Below are positions 49,047-56,172 of a stretch of 56,172 nucleotides of DNA, in pieces. The stretch lies in contig CAIYID010000043.1 of assembly GCA_903926205.1 (NCBI GenBank), positions 1 to 56,172 of the forward strand, written 5' to 3'. The notes under the pieces are model-generated. The model made no database searches, was not told the DNA's origin, and saw nothing but the letters and a program-made list of their open reading frames with translations. Position 1 is the first letter of the stretch; each line of letters begins with the position of its first letter. Position numbers and translations under genes: made by a program. The stretch comes from an uncultured Bdellovibrionales bacterium (GTDB lineage Bacteria; Bdellovibrionota; Bdellovibrionia; Bdellovibrionales; Bdellovibrionaceae).

Positions 49047-50357
49047 CTATTTCATCTCCATCATCAAGCGACCAGGGTTCTCAATTTTTCTAATAAAAGA
49101 TTTCAAAAAGTGAGCCGCCACGGCGCCATCAATCAAACGATGATCACCAGTGATAGTGAAATTCATTGTTTTTTGAGTGCTAATTTCTTTGTTGGTGCCA
49201 AGAACTAAACGATCTTGGATTTTGTACATTCCCAGAATTGCGACTTCCGGATGATTAATGATCGGAGTGGCGTAAGTTCCACCAACGGAGCCAATGTTCG
49301 TGATGGTAATGGTGGCGCCCTTCATTTCGTCGGGCTTTAATTTTCCATCACGGGCACGTTTCGCCAAATCTAGAATTTCATAACTGAGTTCCAGAATAGT
49401 TTTTTGATCGGCATTTTTGATCACCGGGACCACCAAACCATTGGGTGTGTCGGCGGCAAAACCAATATTGAAATATTTTTTGTAAACGATCTCTTGAGCG
49501 GCATCGTCGATGCTCGCGTTGAACATTGAAAACTCGTTGCAGGTGGCAATCAAAGCCTTGATTGCAAATGGTAAGTAGGTGATTTTTGTTTTTGCTTGTT
49601 CAGCGTACTCTTTCAAAGATTCACGAAGCGTCACTAACTCGGTCACGTTAGCTTCATCCATCAAAGTAAAATGAGGAATAATGTGTTTACTCATTTGCAT
49701 ATTTTCGGCAATTTTTTTGCGAATTCCGCGAATAGCAACACGCTCTTCCGTCGCACCGACCGGACCTTGATAGCCTGGGCGAGGAATTCCCGGAGTTTTG
49801 TAAGCACCACTTGGAATGATTTCTAAACCACCACTACTTGTTGCGCTGTTAACTGCGCTGCCGGCCATTACATCGTCACGAGTGACTCGTCCCGCAGGAC
49901 CAGTTCCGGGGACTTGATTGATGTCGACACCCGCTTCGCGAGCAAGCCTGCGAGTGCTTGGCGTCGCCAGTGTTTTAGAATCGGCAACGGGTGGATAATA
50001 GGAGGCGGATGCGGCAAGCGGTGCACTCATTGAAGTCGTTGCTGGAGTCGAAGTTGTTTGTGTTTTTATTGGCATTGTCGCAGAAGCCGCGGTTTCGATT
50101 GAAGATATCGCGCCTTCAAGAGTTAACATCACACTCTCAACTTTGATCACATCACCCACTTTGAATTTCAAATCTTTCACAGTTCCGTTGACAGGTGACG
50201 GAACTTCTACGGTGGCTTTATCGGTCATGACTTCGGCGACGGTTTGATCGGGCTTCACTGAATCACCGGGCTTTACCAGCCATTTGACAAGTTCACCTTC
50301 TGTTACGCCTTCACCAAGTTCAGGTAATTTTACGTTTGTAGCCATCCCGTTAGCCAT
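49047..50357 (-). CDS. Dihydrolipoamide acyltransferase (E2) of a 2-oxoacid dehydrogenase
   Basis: A 436-residue E2. One N-terminal lipoyl domain (acceptor Lys47 in VMTDKATVEV) leads through an Ala/Thr/Ser linker to a peripheral subunit-binding domain (TPSTRRLAREAGVDINQV) and the catalytic core ending in GDHRLIDGAVAAHF, with His-Asp catalysis. ATG 50357 has AAGGAG 7 bases before it and overlaps the lipA stop by 8 bases. A pyruvate or branched-chain 2-oxoacid complex is more likely than succinyl; the missing E1 gene leaves this open. Confidence 0.92.
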   Translation of the reverse strand: MANGMATNVKLPELGEGVTEGELVKWLVKPGDSVKPDQTVAEVMTDKATVEVPSPVNGTVKDLKFKVGDVIKVESVMLTLEGAISSIETAASATMPIKTQTTSTPATTSMSAPLAASASYYPPVADSKTLATPSTRRLAREAGVDINQVPGTGPAGRVTRDDVMAGSAVNSATSSGGLEIIPSGAYKTPGIPRPGYQGPVGATEERVAIRGIRKKIAENMQMSKHIIPHFTLMDEANVTELVTLRESLKEYAEQAKTKITYLPFAIKALIATCNEFSMFNASIDDAAQEIVYKKYFNIGFAADTPNGLVVPVIKNADQKTILELSYEILDLAKRARDGKLKPDEMKGATITITNIGSVGGTYATPIINHPEVAILGMYKIQDRLVLGTNKEISTQKTMNFTITGDHRLIDGAVAAHFLKSFIRKIENPGRLMMEMK

Positions 50358-51264
50358 TTGTACTCCTTCTTTGTTTTTCAACAATACCCTTCATAAAAAA
50401 TTCGCCAGCGCGGTAAGAGCTTCTCACCAGGGGTCCGCTTGCGACATAAACAAAATCCATTGCCTCGGCCGTTTTTTTCCAATACTCGAATTTTTCCGGT
50501 GTGACAAACTCCTGCACTTTCAAATGCCGCGGCGTTGGTTGTAAATATTGACCGAAGGTCACAACATCACAGCCAATCCCACGCAGATCTTTCAAGGTTT
50601 GCAAAATTTCCTCATCGGTTTCGCCCAAGCCTAACATCAGTGAGGTTTTTGTGTACCTTGTAGGATCAATTTCTTTCACAGTTTTTAAAACATCCAAAGA
50701 TTGTTGGTAGCCAGCCCGAGGGTCGCGAACGCTTTTTTGCAAGCGCTCGACGGTCTCAACATTGTGAGCAAAAACATCGGGCTTGGCATCAACCAAGAGT
50801 TGAATCAATTCACGATCTCCGCGAAAATCAGGGGTAAGTACTTCCACAATCACATGAGAATCTAATTTTTTAATGGTGCGTATGGTGCGTGCGAAGTGAC
50901 TCGATCCTTGATCAGGAAGATCATCGCGATCCACAGAAGTAAGAACGATGTATTCCAAACTCATTTGAGAAATTGAGTAAGCCACTTTTTCGGGCTCGAG
51001 TGGATCGAGCACGCCTTTGGGATTTCCAGTTTTTACATGACAAAATTTGCAACCTCGGGTGCAAATTTCACCCATCAACATAATTGTCGCGGTTCCACCA
51101 TCCCAACATTCACCCATGTTTGGGCAACGGGCTTCTTGGCAAACTGTGGCCAACTTTAAATCACCGAACATACCTTTGATGCGTGTGTAATTTTCTCCTG
51201 CGGGAGCCCGAACTTTGAGCCAAGTGGGTTTGGCTTCATGAGATTTTTTTTCGAGCGTAGAAAT
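50350..51264 (-). CDS. lipA: Lipoyl synthase, probably started at an AUU codon
   Basis: LipA inserts two sulphurs into protein-bound octanoyl groups. The auxiliary cluster motif VCQEARCPNMGEC, the radical-SAM motif CTRGCKFCH and the C-terminal RSSYRAGE are all present. The first ATG (51171) would drop the conserved stretch KPTWLKVRAPAGENYTRIKG, which is in frame upstream. Between that and the in-frame stop further upstream there is no ATG, GTG or TTG. ATT at 51264 lies 6 bases after AAGGAAGG and gives 304 residues, the usual length. Start assignment is an inference; the gene call is secure. Confidence 0.9.
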   Translation of the reverse strand: MSTLEKKSHEAKPTWLKVRAPAGENYTRIKGMFGDLKLATVCQEARCPNMGECWDGGTATIMLMGEICTRGCKFCHVKTGNPKGVLDPLEPEKVAYSISQMSLEYIVLTSVDRDDLPDQGSSHFARTIRTIKKLDSHVIVEVLTPDFRGDRELIQLLVDAKPDVFAHNVETVERLQKSVRDPRAGYQQSLDVLKTVKEIDPTRYTKTSLMLGLGETDEEILQTLKDLRGIGCDVVTFGQYLQPTPRHLKVQEFVTPEKFEYWKKTAEAMDFVYVASGPLVRSSYRAGEFFMKGIVEKQRRSTNG

Positions 51265-51476
51265 AGGACACCTTCCTTGAAACTTTGAATTCGAATATGT
51301 GCCTTATTTTGGGCTGAATTCCAAGGGGAGGAAAGCTTCATTTTGATATTCAAACGCAGGGCGACAAGCTTAAGTGATCGTAGAATTTACAATCCGACTC
51401 TTAATCGTATTTGATCTTCACGGGCTCTCAAAAATCGAATGATAAGTGTTAGGATTTCGCTTATAAGTGGCGGTCT

Positions 51477-52196
51477 ATGAAATGGCCACAAAAACTCATC
51501 GAAGGAAAGCTCCTCAAACGCTACAAGCGGTTTTTTGCTGATGTAGAGATTGCAGGAAAAATTGAAGTGGCTCATGTGCCAAACACAGGAAGCCTTAAAT
51601 CTGTTTTATTTCCAGGCCAAGCCTGCTTAGTCTCACCTGCAAAGGATCCGAACCGCAAACTCAAGTTCACCTTAGAGGCGGCGAAAGTTGACACTGAGTC
51701 GTCTGGGAGTGCTGGAACTTGGGTTGGAGTTAATACCTCATGGCCAAATCAACTAGCAAAGGAAGCTTTTGAGTTGAAAACGATTCCTCATTGGGCCAAA
51801 TATTCTAAACTCCATTCAGAAGTGAAGATCAATCCAGAGTCTCGGCTGGATTTGATGCTCGAAACTGACTTTGGCAATAGACATTATGTAGAAATAAAAA
51901 ACGTCACTCTCAAAAACGGAGCGGCTGCGCAATTTCCAGATGCGGTGACGGAGCGGGGCCAAAAGCATCTCAGAGAATTAATGCATTTAGTTTCTGAGGG
52001 GCACAGCGCAGAGATTTTCTTCACCGTCCAACGTGATGATGTGGAGTTTTTTTCTCCGGCTGATGACATTGATCCTGAGTATGGTCGCTTGCTTCGCGAG
52101 GCCGAGAGGTGCGGAGTAAGAATTTCTGTTTTTCTTATTAAAATCTCACCTCAAGAAATTTTTCTTAGCGGAGATTCGCTGGAGGTGCGTCTATGA
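51477..52196 (+). CDS. sfsA: SfsA family protein (sugar fermentation stimulation)
   Basis: A 239-residue protein of the SfsA family. It starts KLIEGKLLKRYKRFFADVE and carries AHVPNTGSLKSVLFPG and the nuclease-like core KINPESRLDLMLE with VEIKNVTL, typical of SfsA as a PD-(D/E)xK-like fold. Experimental function is poorly defined: DNA binding or nuclease has been suggested in E. coli. It overlaps the asparaginase gene by 4 bases. It is divergent from lipA, with 212 bp between them that must hold both promoters. Confidence 0.92.
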   Translation: MKWPQKLIEGKLLKRYKRFFADVEIAGKIEVAHVPNTGSLKSVLFPGQACLVSPAKDPNRKLKFTLEAAKVDTESSGSAGTWVGVNTSWPNQLAKEAFELKTIPHWAKYSKLHSEVKINPESRLDLMLETDFGNRHYVEIKNVTLKNGAAAQFPDAVTERGQKHLRELMHLVSEGHSAEIFFTVQRDDVEFFSPADDIDPEYGRLLREAERCGVRISVFLIKISPQEIFLSGDSLEVRL

Positions 52197-53227
52197 ATTT
52201 ATCTGAAAAGCAAAGCCCAACGAAGGGTCCTCTCGTCGTCGATATTTATCGCGGAACCACTGTTGAAAGTAGTCACTTGGTGGATGTCGTGGTGATGGAT
52301 TCTAATGGGAAAATAATTGAAACCTTGGGTGATTCTTCTCGGCCTACTTTTCCGCGTTCTTCGATCAAAATGCCTCAAGCTTTGGCTTTGATGGAGTCAG
52401 GTGCCGCCGAAGAATTTGGTCTTTCTCAAAAATGGATTTCCTTGGCTTGCGCTTCACATCAAGGGGAAAAAATTCATACCGAAGAAGTGAAACGTTGGTT
52501 GCAAAAAATTGGTCTGAGCGAGTCTGACTTTGAGTGCGGAGCTCATTTTCCTTACGATCAAGAAACTGAACATGAAATGATTCGCACTGGACTTTCGCCC
52601 TCACCCTTGCACAATAATTGTTCGGGAAAACATTGTGGAATGCTCACGACATCCAAGCACTATCATGAAAATCATAAGGGGTATTCGCAGTACGGACATC
52701 CAGTGCAAGTTCGTTTGCGAAAAATTTTAGGAGAACTTGCGGGAATCAATTACGACAAAGCTCCTTGGGGGACTGATGGCTGTGGTATTCCCACTTATGC
52801 GATTCCGCTGGACAAGTTGGCGCTGAGCTTAGTTCCATTTTTGAGCGAAAGCCCCCAGTCACGCGCTAATTCTTTAAGGCGCGAAGCCACAGTAAAAATT
52901 CTTCAAGCCGTGCAGGCAGAGCCTGAAATGATCTCTGGTACGAAGGGCTTGTGCTCACGAGTGATTCGAGTTTCCCAAGGTAGAGCTTTCGCCAAAACTG
53001 GAGCCGAAGGGGTTTATGTTGGACTTATCCCTCATCAAGGGGTGGTGATGGCAGTGAAGGTTCGCGACGGAGGAACTCGCGCGGCAGAACTGACCGCACT
53101 TTACCTGCTTGAAAAATATAAGGGTTTAACCTCAGAAGAAGTGGCGGAGATTTCACCTCTCACCACGGCGATTTTAAAAAATTGGGCCGGCGAAATTGTG
53201 GGACGCTCCCAGGTGCGCTCTGTTTAG
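52193..53227 (+). CDS. Asparaginase of the PF06089 (Rhizobium-etli-type) family
   Basis: A 344-residue protein of the asparaginase family known from Rhizobium etli. Conserved parts are RSSIKMPQALALMESGAAEEF, LACASHQGE, ECGAHFPYD, and the NNCSGKHCGM region with the Cys, Ser and Lys used in catalysis. GTDGCGIPTYAIPL comes later. It hydrolyses asparagine to aspartate and ammonia in the cytoplasm. Start and sfsA stop overlap by 4 bases, implying coupling. The family is distinct from the common bacterial type I/II asparaginases. Confidence 0.9.
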   Translation: MNLSEKQSPTKGPLVVDIYRGTTVESSHLVDVVVMDSNGKIIETLGDSSRPTFPRSSIKMPQALALMESGAAEEFGLSQKWISLACASHQGEKIHTEEVKRWLQKIGLSESDFECGAHFPYDQETEHEMIRTGLSPSPLHNNCSGKHCGMLTTSKHYHENHKGYSQYGHPVQVRLRKILGELAGINYDKAPWGTDGCGIPTYAIPLDKLALSLVPFLSESPQSRANSLRREATVKILQAVQAEPEMISGTKGLCSRVIRVSQGRAFAKTGAEGVYVGLIPHQGVVMAVKVRDGGTRAAELTALYLLEKYKGLTSEEVAEISPLTTAILKNWAGEIVGRSQVRSV

Positions 53228-53232
53228 ACTGT

Positions 53233-53628
53233 TTATTTAGCGGGAGCAGCTTCCGGCTTCGCTTTTTCTTCTTTTGAAGATTTATCCTTTTGGTCGATTA
53301 TTTTTTTACTACGCTCTTGTTTTTTTCCAATGAATTCTTTTTTCTGCTCTTGGAAGCTTTGGAAATTTTCTTGCCTTTGTTTTTGATAATTGCTGCGGCA
53401 TTTTTGAAGTGCTTGGCGTGAGTCAGACTCTGTAATGCAATTTTTAAATTCTTGATCTTCGGCAATTATTTGATTCACGCGCTCCGTTGCTAGTTTTTTT
53501 TGTTCTTTGAAGACATTCGTATCAATTGCAGGAGCTTTAACAGCATCTTCCGCTTGAGCGATTTGAATGCTCGAAAATAAAAAAAACGCTGTGAGACACA
53601 AAAAGCTAGTCATTATAATTTGTTTCAT
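53233..53628 (-). CDS. Secreted helical Lys/Glu/Gln-rich protein
   Basis: A 131-residue protein with a signal peptide (SFLCLTAFFLFSSIQIAQA) and a highly charged, helix-forming mature part (KKLATERVNQIIAEDQEF, QKQRQENFQSFQEQKKEF) with two cysteines 16 residues apart (NCITES, KCRSN) that may staple a helical hairpin. The tail is Lys/Pro/Ala-rich. No family was recognised; coiled-coil periplasmic proteins of this sort are common and hard to place. It converges with the asparaginase gene and is divergent from an AlkD-like gene. Confidence 0.65.
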   Translation of the reverse strand: MKQIIMTSFLCLTAFFLFSSIQIAQAEDAVKAPAIDTNVFKEQKKLATERVNQIIAEDQEFKNCITESDSRQALQKCRSNYQKQRQENFQSFQEQKKEFIGKKQERSKKIIDQKDKSSKEEKAKPEAAPAK

Positions 53629-53675
53629 GTGATGCTCCTTGGTTGAAAAAAGAAAATAACAGAACTGAGGTTAGG

Positions 53676-54377
53676 ATGAATCTCCACCAAATTCATTCAA
53701 TACTGCGACGGAAATCAGACTCTAAGTCTGCCATAATGTCAGCGCGATATTTTAAAACGGGTAAAGGCGAATACGGGGAAGGGGATCAGTTTTTGGGAAT
53801 TTCCGTTCCTGAAGTGAGAAAATTTGCTAAGGAATTTCGGGAGCTGGCTCTGCCTGAGACATTGAAACTATTAAAATCACCTTATAATGAAGAGCGTCTA
53901 CTGGCTCTTTTTATCATGGCGAATCAATATAAAACAGGTGATGAAAAAAGCCAGGCAAGAATTTTTCAAATTTTTTTAAAAAATCGAAAATTCGTGAATA
54001 ATTGGAATCTAGTTGATAGCTCGGCTCACTTGATCGTCGGAGAACACTTATATAAAAAAGATCGAAAAATTCTCCAGCAATTGGCTCGATCAAAATCTTT
54101 GTGGGATCGTCGAATTGCCATTATTAGCACAATGGCCTTTATTAGAAAAAATGATTATAAATCCACTTTGAAAATATCAACAATCCTTTTGAATGATGAG
54201 CAGGATCTCATCCACAAAGCTTGTGGCTGGATGTTGAGAGAAGTGGGAAAACGAAATTTGTCTGTTTTGGAAGTTTTTTTAAATGGAAATTGCCGAAAAA
54301 TGCCTCGAACCATGCTGAGATATTCTCTAGAGCGAATGCCGTTAACAAAACGTAAATATTATATGAATAAGAAATAG
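53676..54377 (+). CDS. AlkD-like DNA alkylation repair protein
   Basis: A 233-residue all-helical HEAT-like-repeat protein. FLGISVPEVRKFAKEFRELALPE, NEERLLALFIMANQYK, NNWNLVDSSAHLIVGEHL, SLWDRRIAIISTMAFIR and HKACGWMLREVGKR are the successive repeats. The NWNLVD Trp and Asp and the LWDRR Trp, Asp and Arg correspond to the residues by which AlkD flips or excises positively charged alkylated bases (3mA, 7mG). The start at 53676 has GAGG 6 bases before it; a TTG further upstream is less likely. It stands alone, with no repair partner nearby. Confidence 0.9.
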   Translation: MNLHQIHSILRRKSDSKSAIMSARYFKTGKGEYGEGDQFLGISVPEVRKFAKEFRELALPETLKLLKSPYNEERLLALFIMANQYKTGDEKSQARIFQIFLKNRKFVNNWNLVDSSAHLIVGEHLYKKDRKILQQLARSKSLWDRRIAIISTMAFIRKNDYKSTLKISTILLNDEQDLIHKACGWMLREVGKRNLSVLEVFLNGNCRKMPRTMLRYSLERMPLTKRKYYMNKK

Positions 54378-54454
54378 ACATTCGAATTTGACAGAAAAAA
54401 TTGGTTCCATGTGCTAGAAATACGCGAATTACAAATAAGAAGGGACTCGTTTAC

Positions 54455-54967
54455 ATGAAAAAATCAAAACTTATAATGATGGCATTTTTTGGTTCTTGCG
54501 CAGTTATTTTATCAGCATCTTTGGCAAAAGCAAACGCACCCGAAATCCTAACCTACCTTGGACATAATGAATCAGGCGGAGAGTGTTATCTGAAACTTGA
54601 ACGAACGGTACGGGCCGATGGGGTTGTCGAAAGCGATATTCTCACAAGAAAAGATGCTAACGGAGAAGGCTTTTTCTATGAAATTTTTTCGAAGGATTCT
54701 CTTGTAACACCAGCTTATCCTGTTTGTGATTTTCGTTTTGTAGAAAAGGGGTCTCTTCAAATTTATCGAACTGCTAATGTTGTGAATAAATTTTCTTATA
54801 AGACTGATGAACTGACACTAGCCGTGGACGCCAGCGGAGAGCCAAAATCATTCACAGTTAAAAAAGGTGATGAAACCTACTGGGGCTTTAAAAAAGCCTG
54901 TGAAAATTTAAAAGGCGGAGATTTTCAAAAATATAATTGTGATGGATTGGTTTTACGGCACGAGTGA
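54455..54967 (+). CDS. Secreted protein of unknown family
   Basis: A 170-residue protein. The ATG at 54455 begins a signal peptide (MKKSKLIMMAFFGSCAVILS ending near SLAKA); eighteen codons upstream are open but carry no ribosome-binding site, while AAGGG lies near the chosen ATG. The mature part is beta-rich with four cysteines (GECYL, PVCDF, KACEN, YNCDG), probably two disulphides. No family was recognised. It is monocistronic by spacing, with the cytochrome gene 73 bp further on. Confidence 0.7.
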   Translation: MKKSKLIMMAFFGSCAVILSASLAKANAPEILTYLGHNESGGECYLKLERTVRADGVVESDILTRKDANGEGFFYEIFSKDSLVTPAYPVCDFRFVEKGSLQIYRTANVVNKFSYKTDELTLAVDASGEPKSFTVKKGDETYWGFKKACENLKGGDFQKYNCDGLVLRHE

Positions 54968-55040
54968 TCGTAATTTTATTTTAAAATTTAGACGTATTGC
55001 CAGCACTTGACTCGTTTTTTTATTTTGCTAGTATTTTTCT

Positions 55041-55907
55041 ATGAAAAAAATTCTAGCAAAAATCATTTTGGGTTTAATTATTGTCTTTTTTGGTTTCGTT
55101 GCCTTTGTCCAAATAAAATTTGAACTTGATTCTAAAAAGGTCTATGCGTCGGCCCCCTTTAAAATCAAAGATCTGGTCGCGGCGGCGGATGTGGCGTTGG
55201 GAAAACGACTTTTTACCGTTCGAAATGGTTGTATCGACTGTCACGGCGCTGATCTTTCCGGTACTTCAGTGATGGAAAATGGACCGATGGGTTCAATTTA
55301 CGGGACGAATCTTACTCCTTTTCGACTTGCGCAGTGGTCGGATGAGGAAATTGCCAACGCTATTCGATATGGAATTCATAAATCAGGGCGTTCTCTCCGC
55401 TTTATGCCTTCGTTCGATTACGAGGGCTTGAGTCTTGGAGATGTGGCAGCCATGGTGGCATATATTCGAAGTGTTCCTGCGGTAGAAAAACCACTTCATG
55501 AAAATAGTTTTGGTTTTCTTGCAAAGTTTCTGTCGACGGCGGGACAGATGCCAGTCATGTTTCCCGCAAAGGTTTTAGATCTACAAAAAACTTTTGCGGT
55601 GAAACCTCCGGAAGAGGAATCTTTGGAATTTGGAAAATATTTGGCGAACTCTTGCGTTGGTTGTCATGGGACAGACTTGCGTGGAGGAAAAATTCCTGGA
55701 GGAGACCCTTCTTGGCCTTTGGCCACCAACATCAGGTTGGGAGCGAATTCCTTCTGGACTGAATCCACATTTAAAGAAACTATCTTGTCTGGAGTTTCTT
55801 TAACAACAAAAGAAAAATTGCGGCCTCCGATGCCTGTCGGGTTGCTTGCTCAAATGAATGAGCTTGAAATCAAAGTTCTTTGGAAATATTTGAGCTCATT
55901 GAATTAG
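55041..55907 (+). CDS. Membrane-anchored dihaem cytochrome c
   Basis: A 288-residue protein with an N-terminal transmembrane anchor (IILGLIIVFFGFVAFVQI) and two c-type haem sites, GCIDCHG (C64, C67, H68) and SCVGCHG (C205, C208, H209). Met residues in RFMPSF and RPPMPVG are likely sixth ligands. It resembles the dihaem cytochrome subunits of alcohol or aldehyde dehydrogenases, but no dehydrogenase gene lies next to it in the window. It should carry electrons in the periplasm. A terminator follows at about 90 bp. Confidence 0.87.
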   Translation: MKKILAKIILGLIIVFFGFVAFVQIKFELDSKKVYASAPFKIKDLVAAADVALGKRLFTVRNGCIDCHGADLSGTSVMENGPMGSIYGTNLTPFRLAQWSDEEIANAIRYGIHKSGRSLRFMPSFDYEGLSLGDVAAMVAYIRSVPAVEKPLHENSFGFLAKFLSTAGQMPVMFPAKVLDLQKTFAVKPPEEESLEFGKYLANSCVGCHGTDLRGGKIPGGDPSWPLATNIRLGANSFWTESTFKETILSGVSLTTKEKLRPPMPVGLLAQMNELEIKVLWKYLSSLN

Positions 55908-55998
55908 AACGCTCAATTTCTGAGTGCCGTGAATCGGGTAGCAGCATCATATTATCTGATTTGTATAGTCTTGATTAATTTCTTTGAACTAGAAAACA

Positions 55999-56023
55999 AA
56001 AACCACCTTGCGGGTGGTTTTTT
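55999..56023 (+). terminator. Rho-independent terminator
   Basis: AAAACCACC (55999-56007) pairs with GGTGGTTTT (56013-56021) around TTGCG and continues into further Ts. It is the first strong terminator after the cytochrome gene. The remaining 150 bp to the window edge shows no supportable gene. Confidence 0.88.
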
Positions 56024-56172
56024 GCGATTTAAAATTGGCTCAGGAGGAGGAGTGTGGCCTAACTATTTGGATTTGTTAAGCCGCACCCCGCCGATACTAC
56101 CGAATACTACAAAAGCTTCAATTCCAGCAACTTACCGTCCTTTTTAACGGGGTCGTGAAGGTCAAGAGCCGA

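Noticed and set aside
50350-51171. LipA starting at the first ATG (51171)
   Set aside because: It would remove about 30 conserved residues that are clearly encoded in frame upstream, and no ribosome-binding site precedes that ATG.
1-56172. Mobile element, prophage or defence island
   Set aside because: No transposase, integrase, terminal repeats, CRISPR repeats or phage genes were found; the window is coherent chromosomal DNA.

Overview
The window looks like a chromosomal segment of a Gram-negative bacterium of the Bdellovibrio group (Bdellovibrionota) or a close relative. This is an inference from gene content: a TIGR02147-family regulator (a family concentrated in Bdellovibrio-like and Fibrobacter-like genomes), an FHA-GGDEF protein built like Bdellovibrio DgcB, many small secreted proteins of unknown family, outer-membrane barrels, and inner-core heptose (LPS) genes. 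Base composition is moderately AT-rich. Nearly everything is housekeeping or envelope DNA. I see no phage, insertion sequence, CRISPR array or rRNA operon, and only one tRNA.

Layout. 1-1.3 kb: a TetR-type repressor and a divergent small secreted protein, separated by two nearly identical palindromic operators. 1.4-5.2 kb (minus): tRNA-Leu(UAG), gcvH, gcvT, an Rsm22-type methyltransferase-like protein and a GT9 heptosyltransferase. 5.3-8.0 kb (plus): two secreted proteins and an Old Yellow Enzyme. 8.0-11.4 kb (minus): gcvP and a lysine-tailed coiled-coil protein. 11.5-11.8 kb: a decayed TldD/PmbA C-terminus. 12.0-13.2 kb: an EpmA-like lysyl ligase. 13.2-18.7 kb (minus): an IHF/HU protein, then gdh-pyrD-mutT-two glycosyltransferases. 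18.8-24.5 kb (plus): a secreted hydrolase, the heptose-phosphate kinase RfaE1 and a MacAB-like exporter. 24.5-30.4 kb: an orphan sensor kinase, a porin, small secreted proteins and a TIGR02147 regulator. 30.6-37.3 kb (plus): rlmN, a PfkB kinase, a coiled-coil protein with threonine-motif repeats, a metallophosphoesterase, pgi and an FHA-GGDEF cyclase. 37.6-39.3 kb: an ECF sigma operon. 39.4-44.3 kb: three secreted proteins with HExxH motifs, a barrel and a TonB-like protein. 44.5-46.9 kb: PilZ, PIN-PhoH and MaoC proteins. 46.9-51.3 kb (minus): lipA-E2-lpd-lipB. 51.4-55.9 kb: sfsA, an asparaginase, an AlkD-like protein, secreted proteins and a dihaem cytochrome c.

How it fits together. Lipoate metabolism is the main theme. 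lipB and lipA make the cofactor, GcvH and the E2 subunit carry it, and Lpd reoxidises it for both complexes; no E1 gene lies in the window. A second theme is envelope building and signalling: heptose kinase, heptosyltransferase, exporter, porin, c-di-GMP synthesis and binding, and possible phosphothreonine-FHA signalling.

Most worth checking: the threonine-motif repeats near the FHA-GGDEF gene; the duplicated secreted HESRH proteins; a 27-bp element shared by the leaders of two unrelated secreted-protein genes; an apparent AUU start for lipA; and the TldD remnant. All functional calls rest on reading translations and remembered family motifs; no database search was run.
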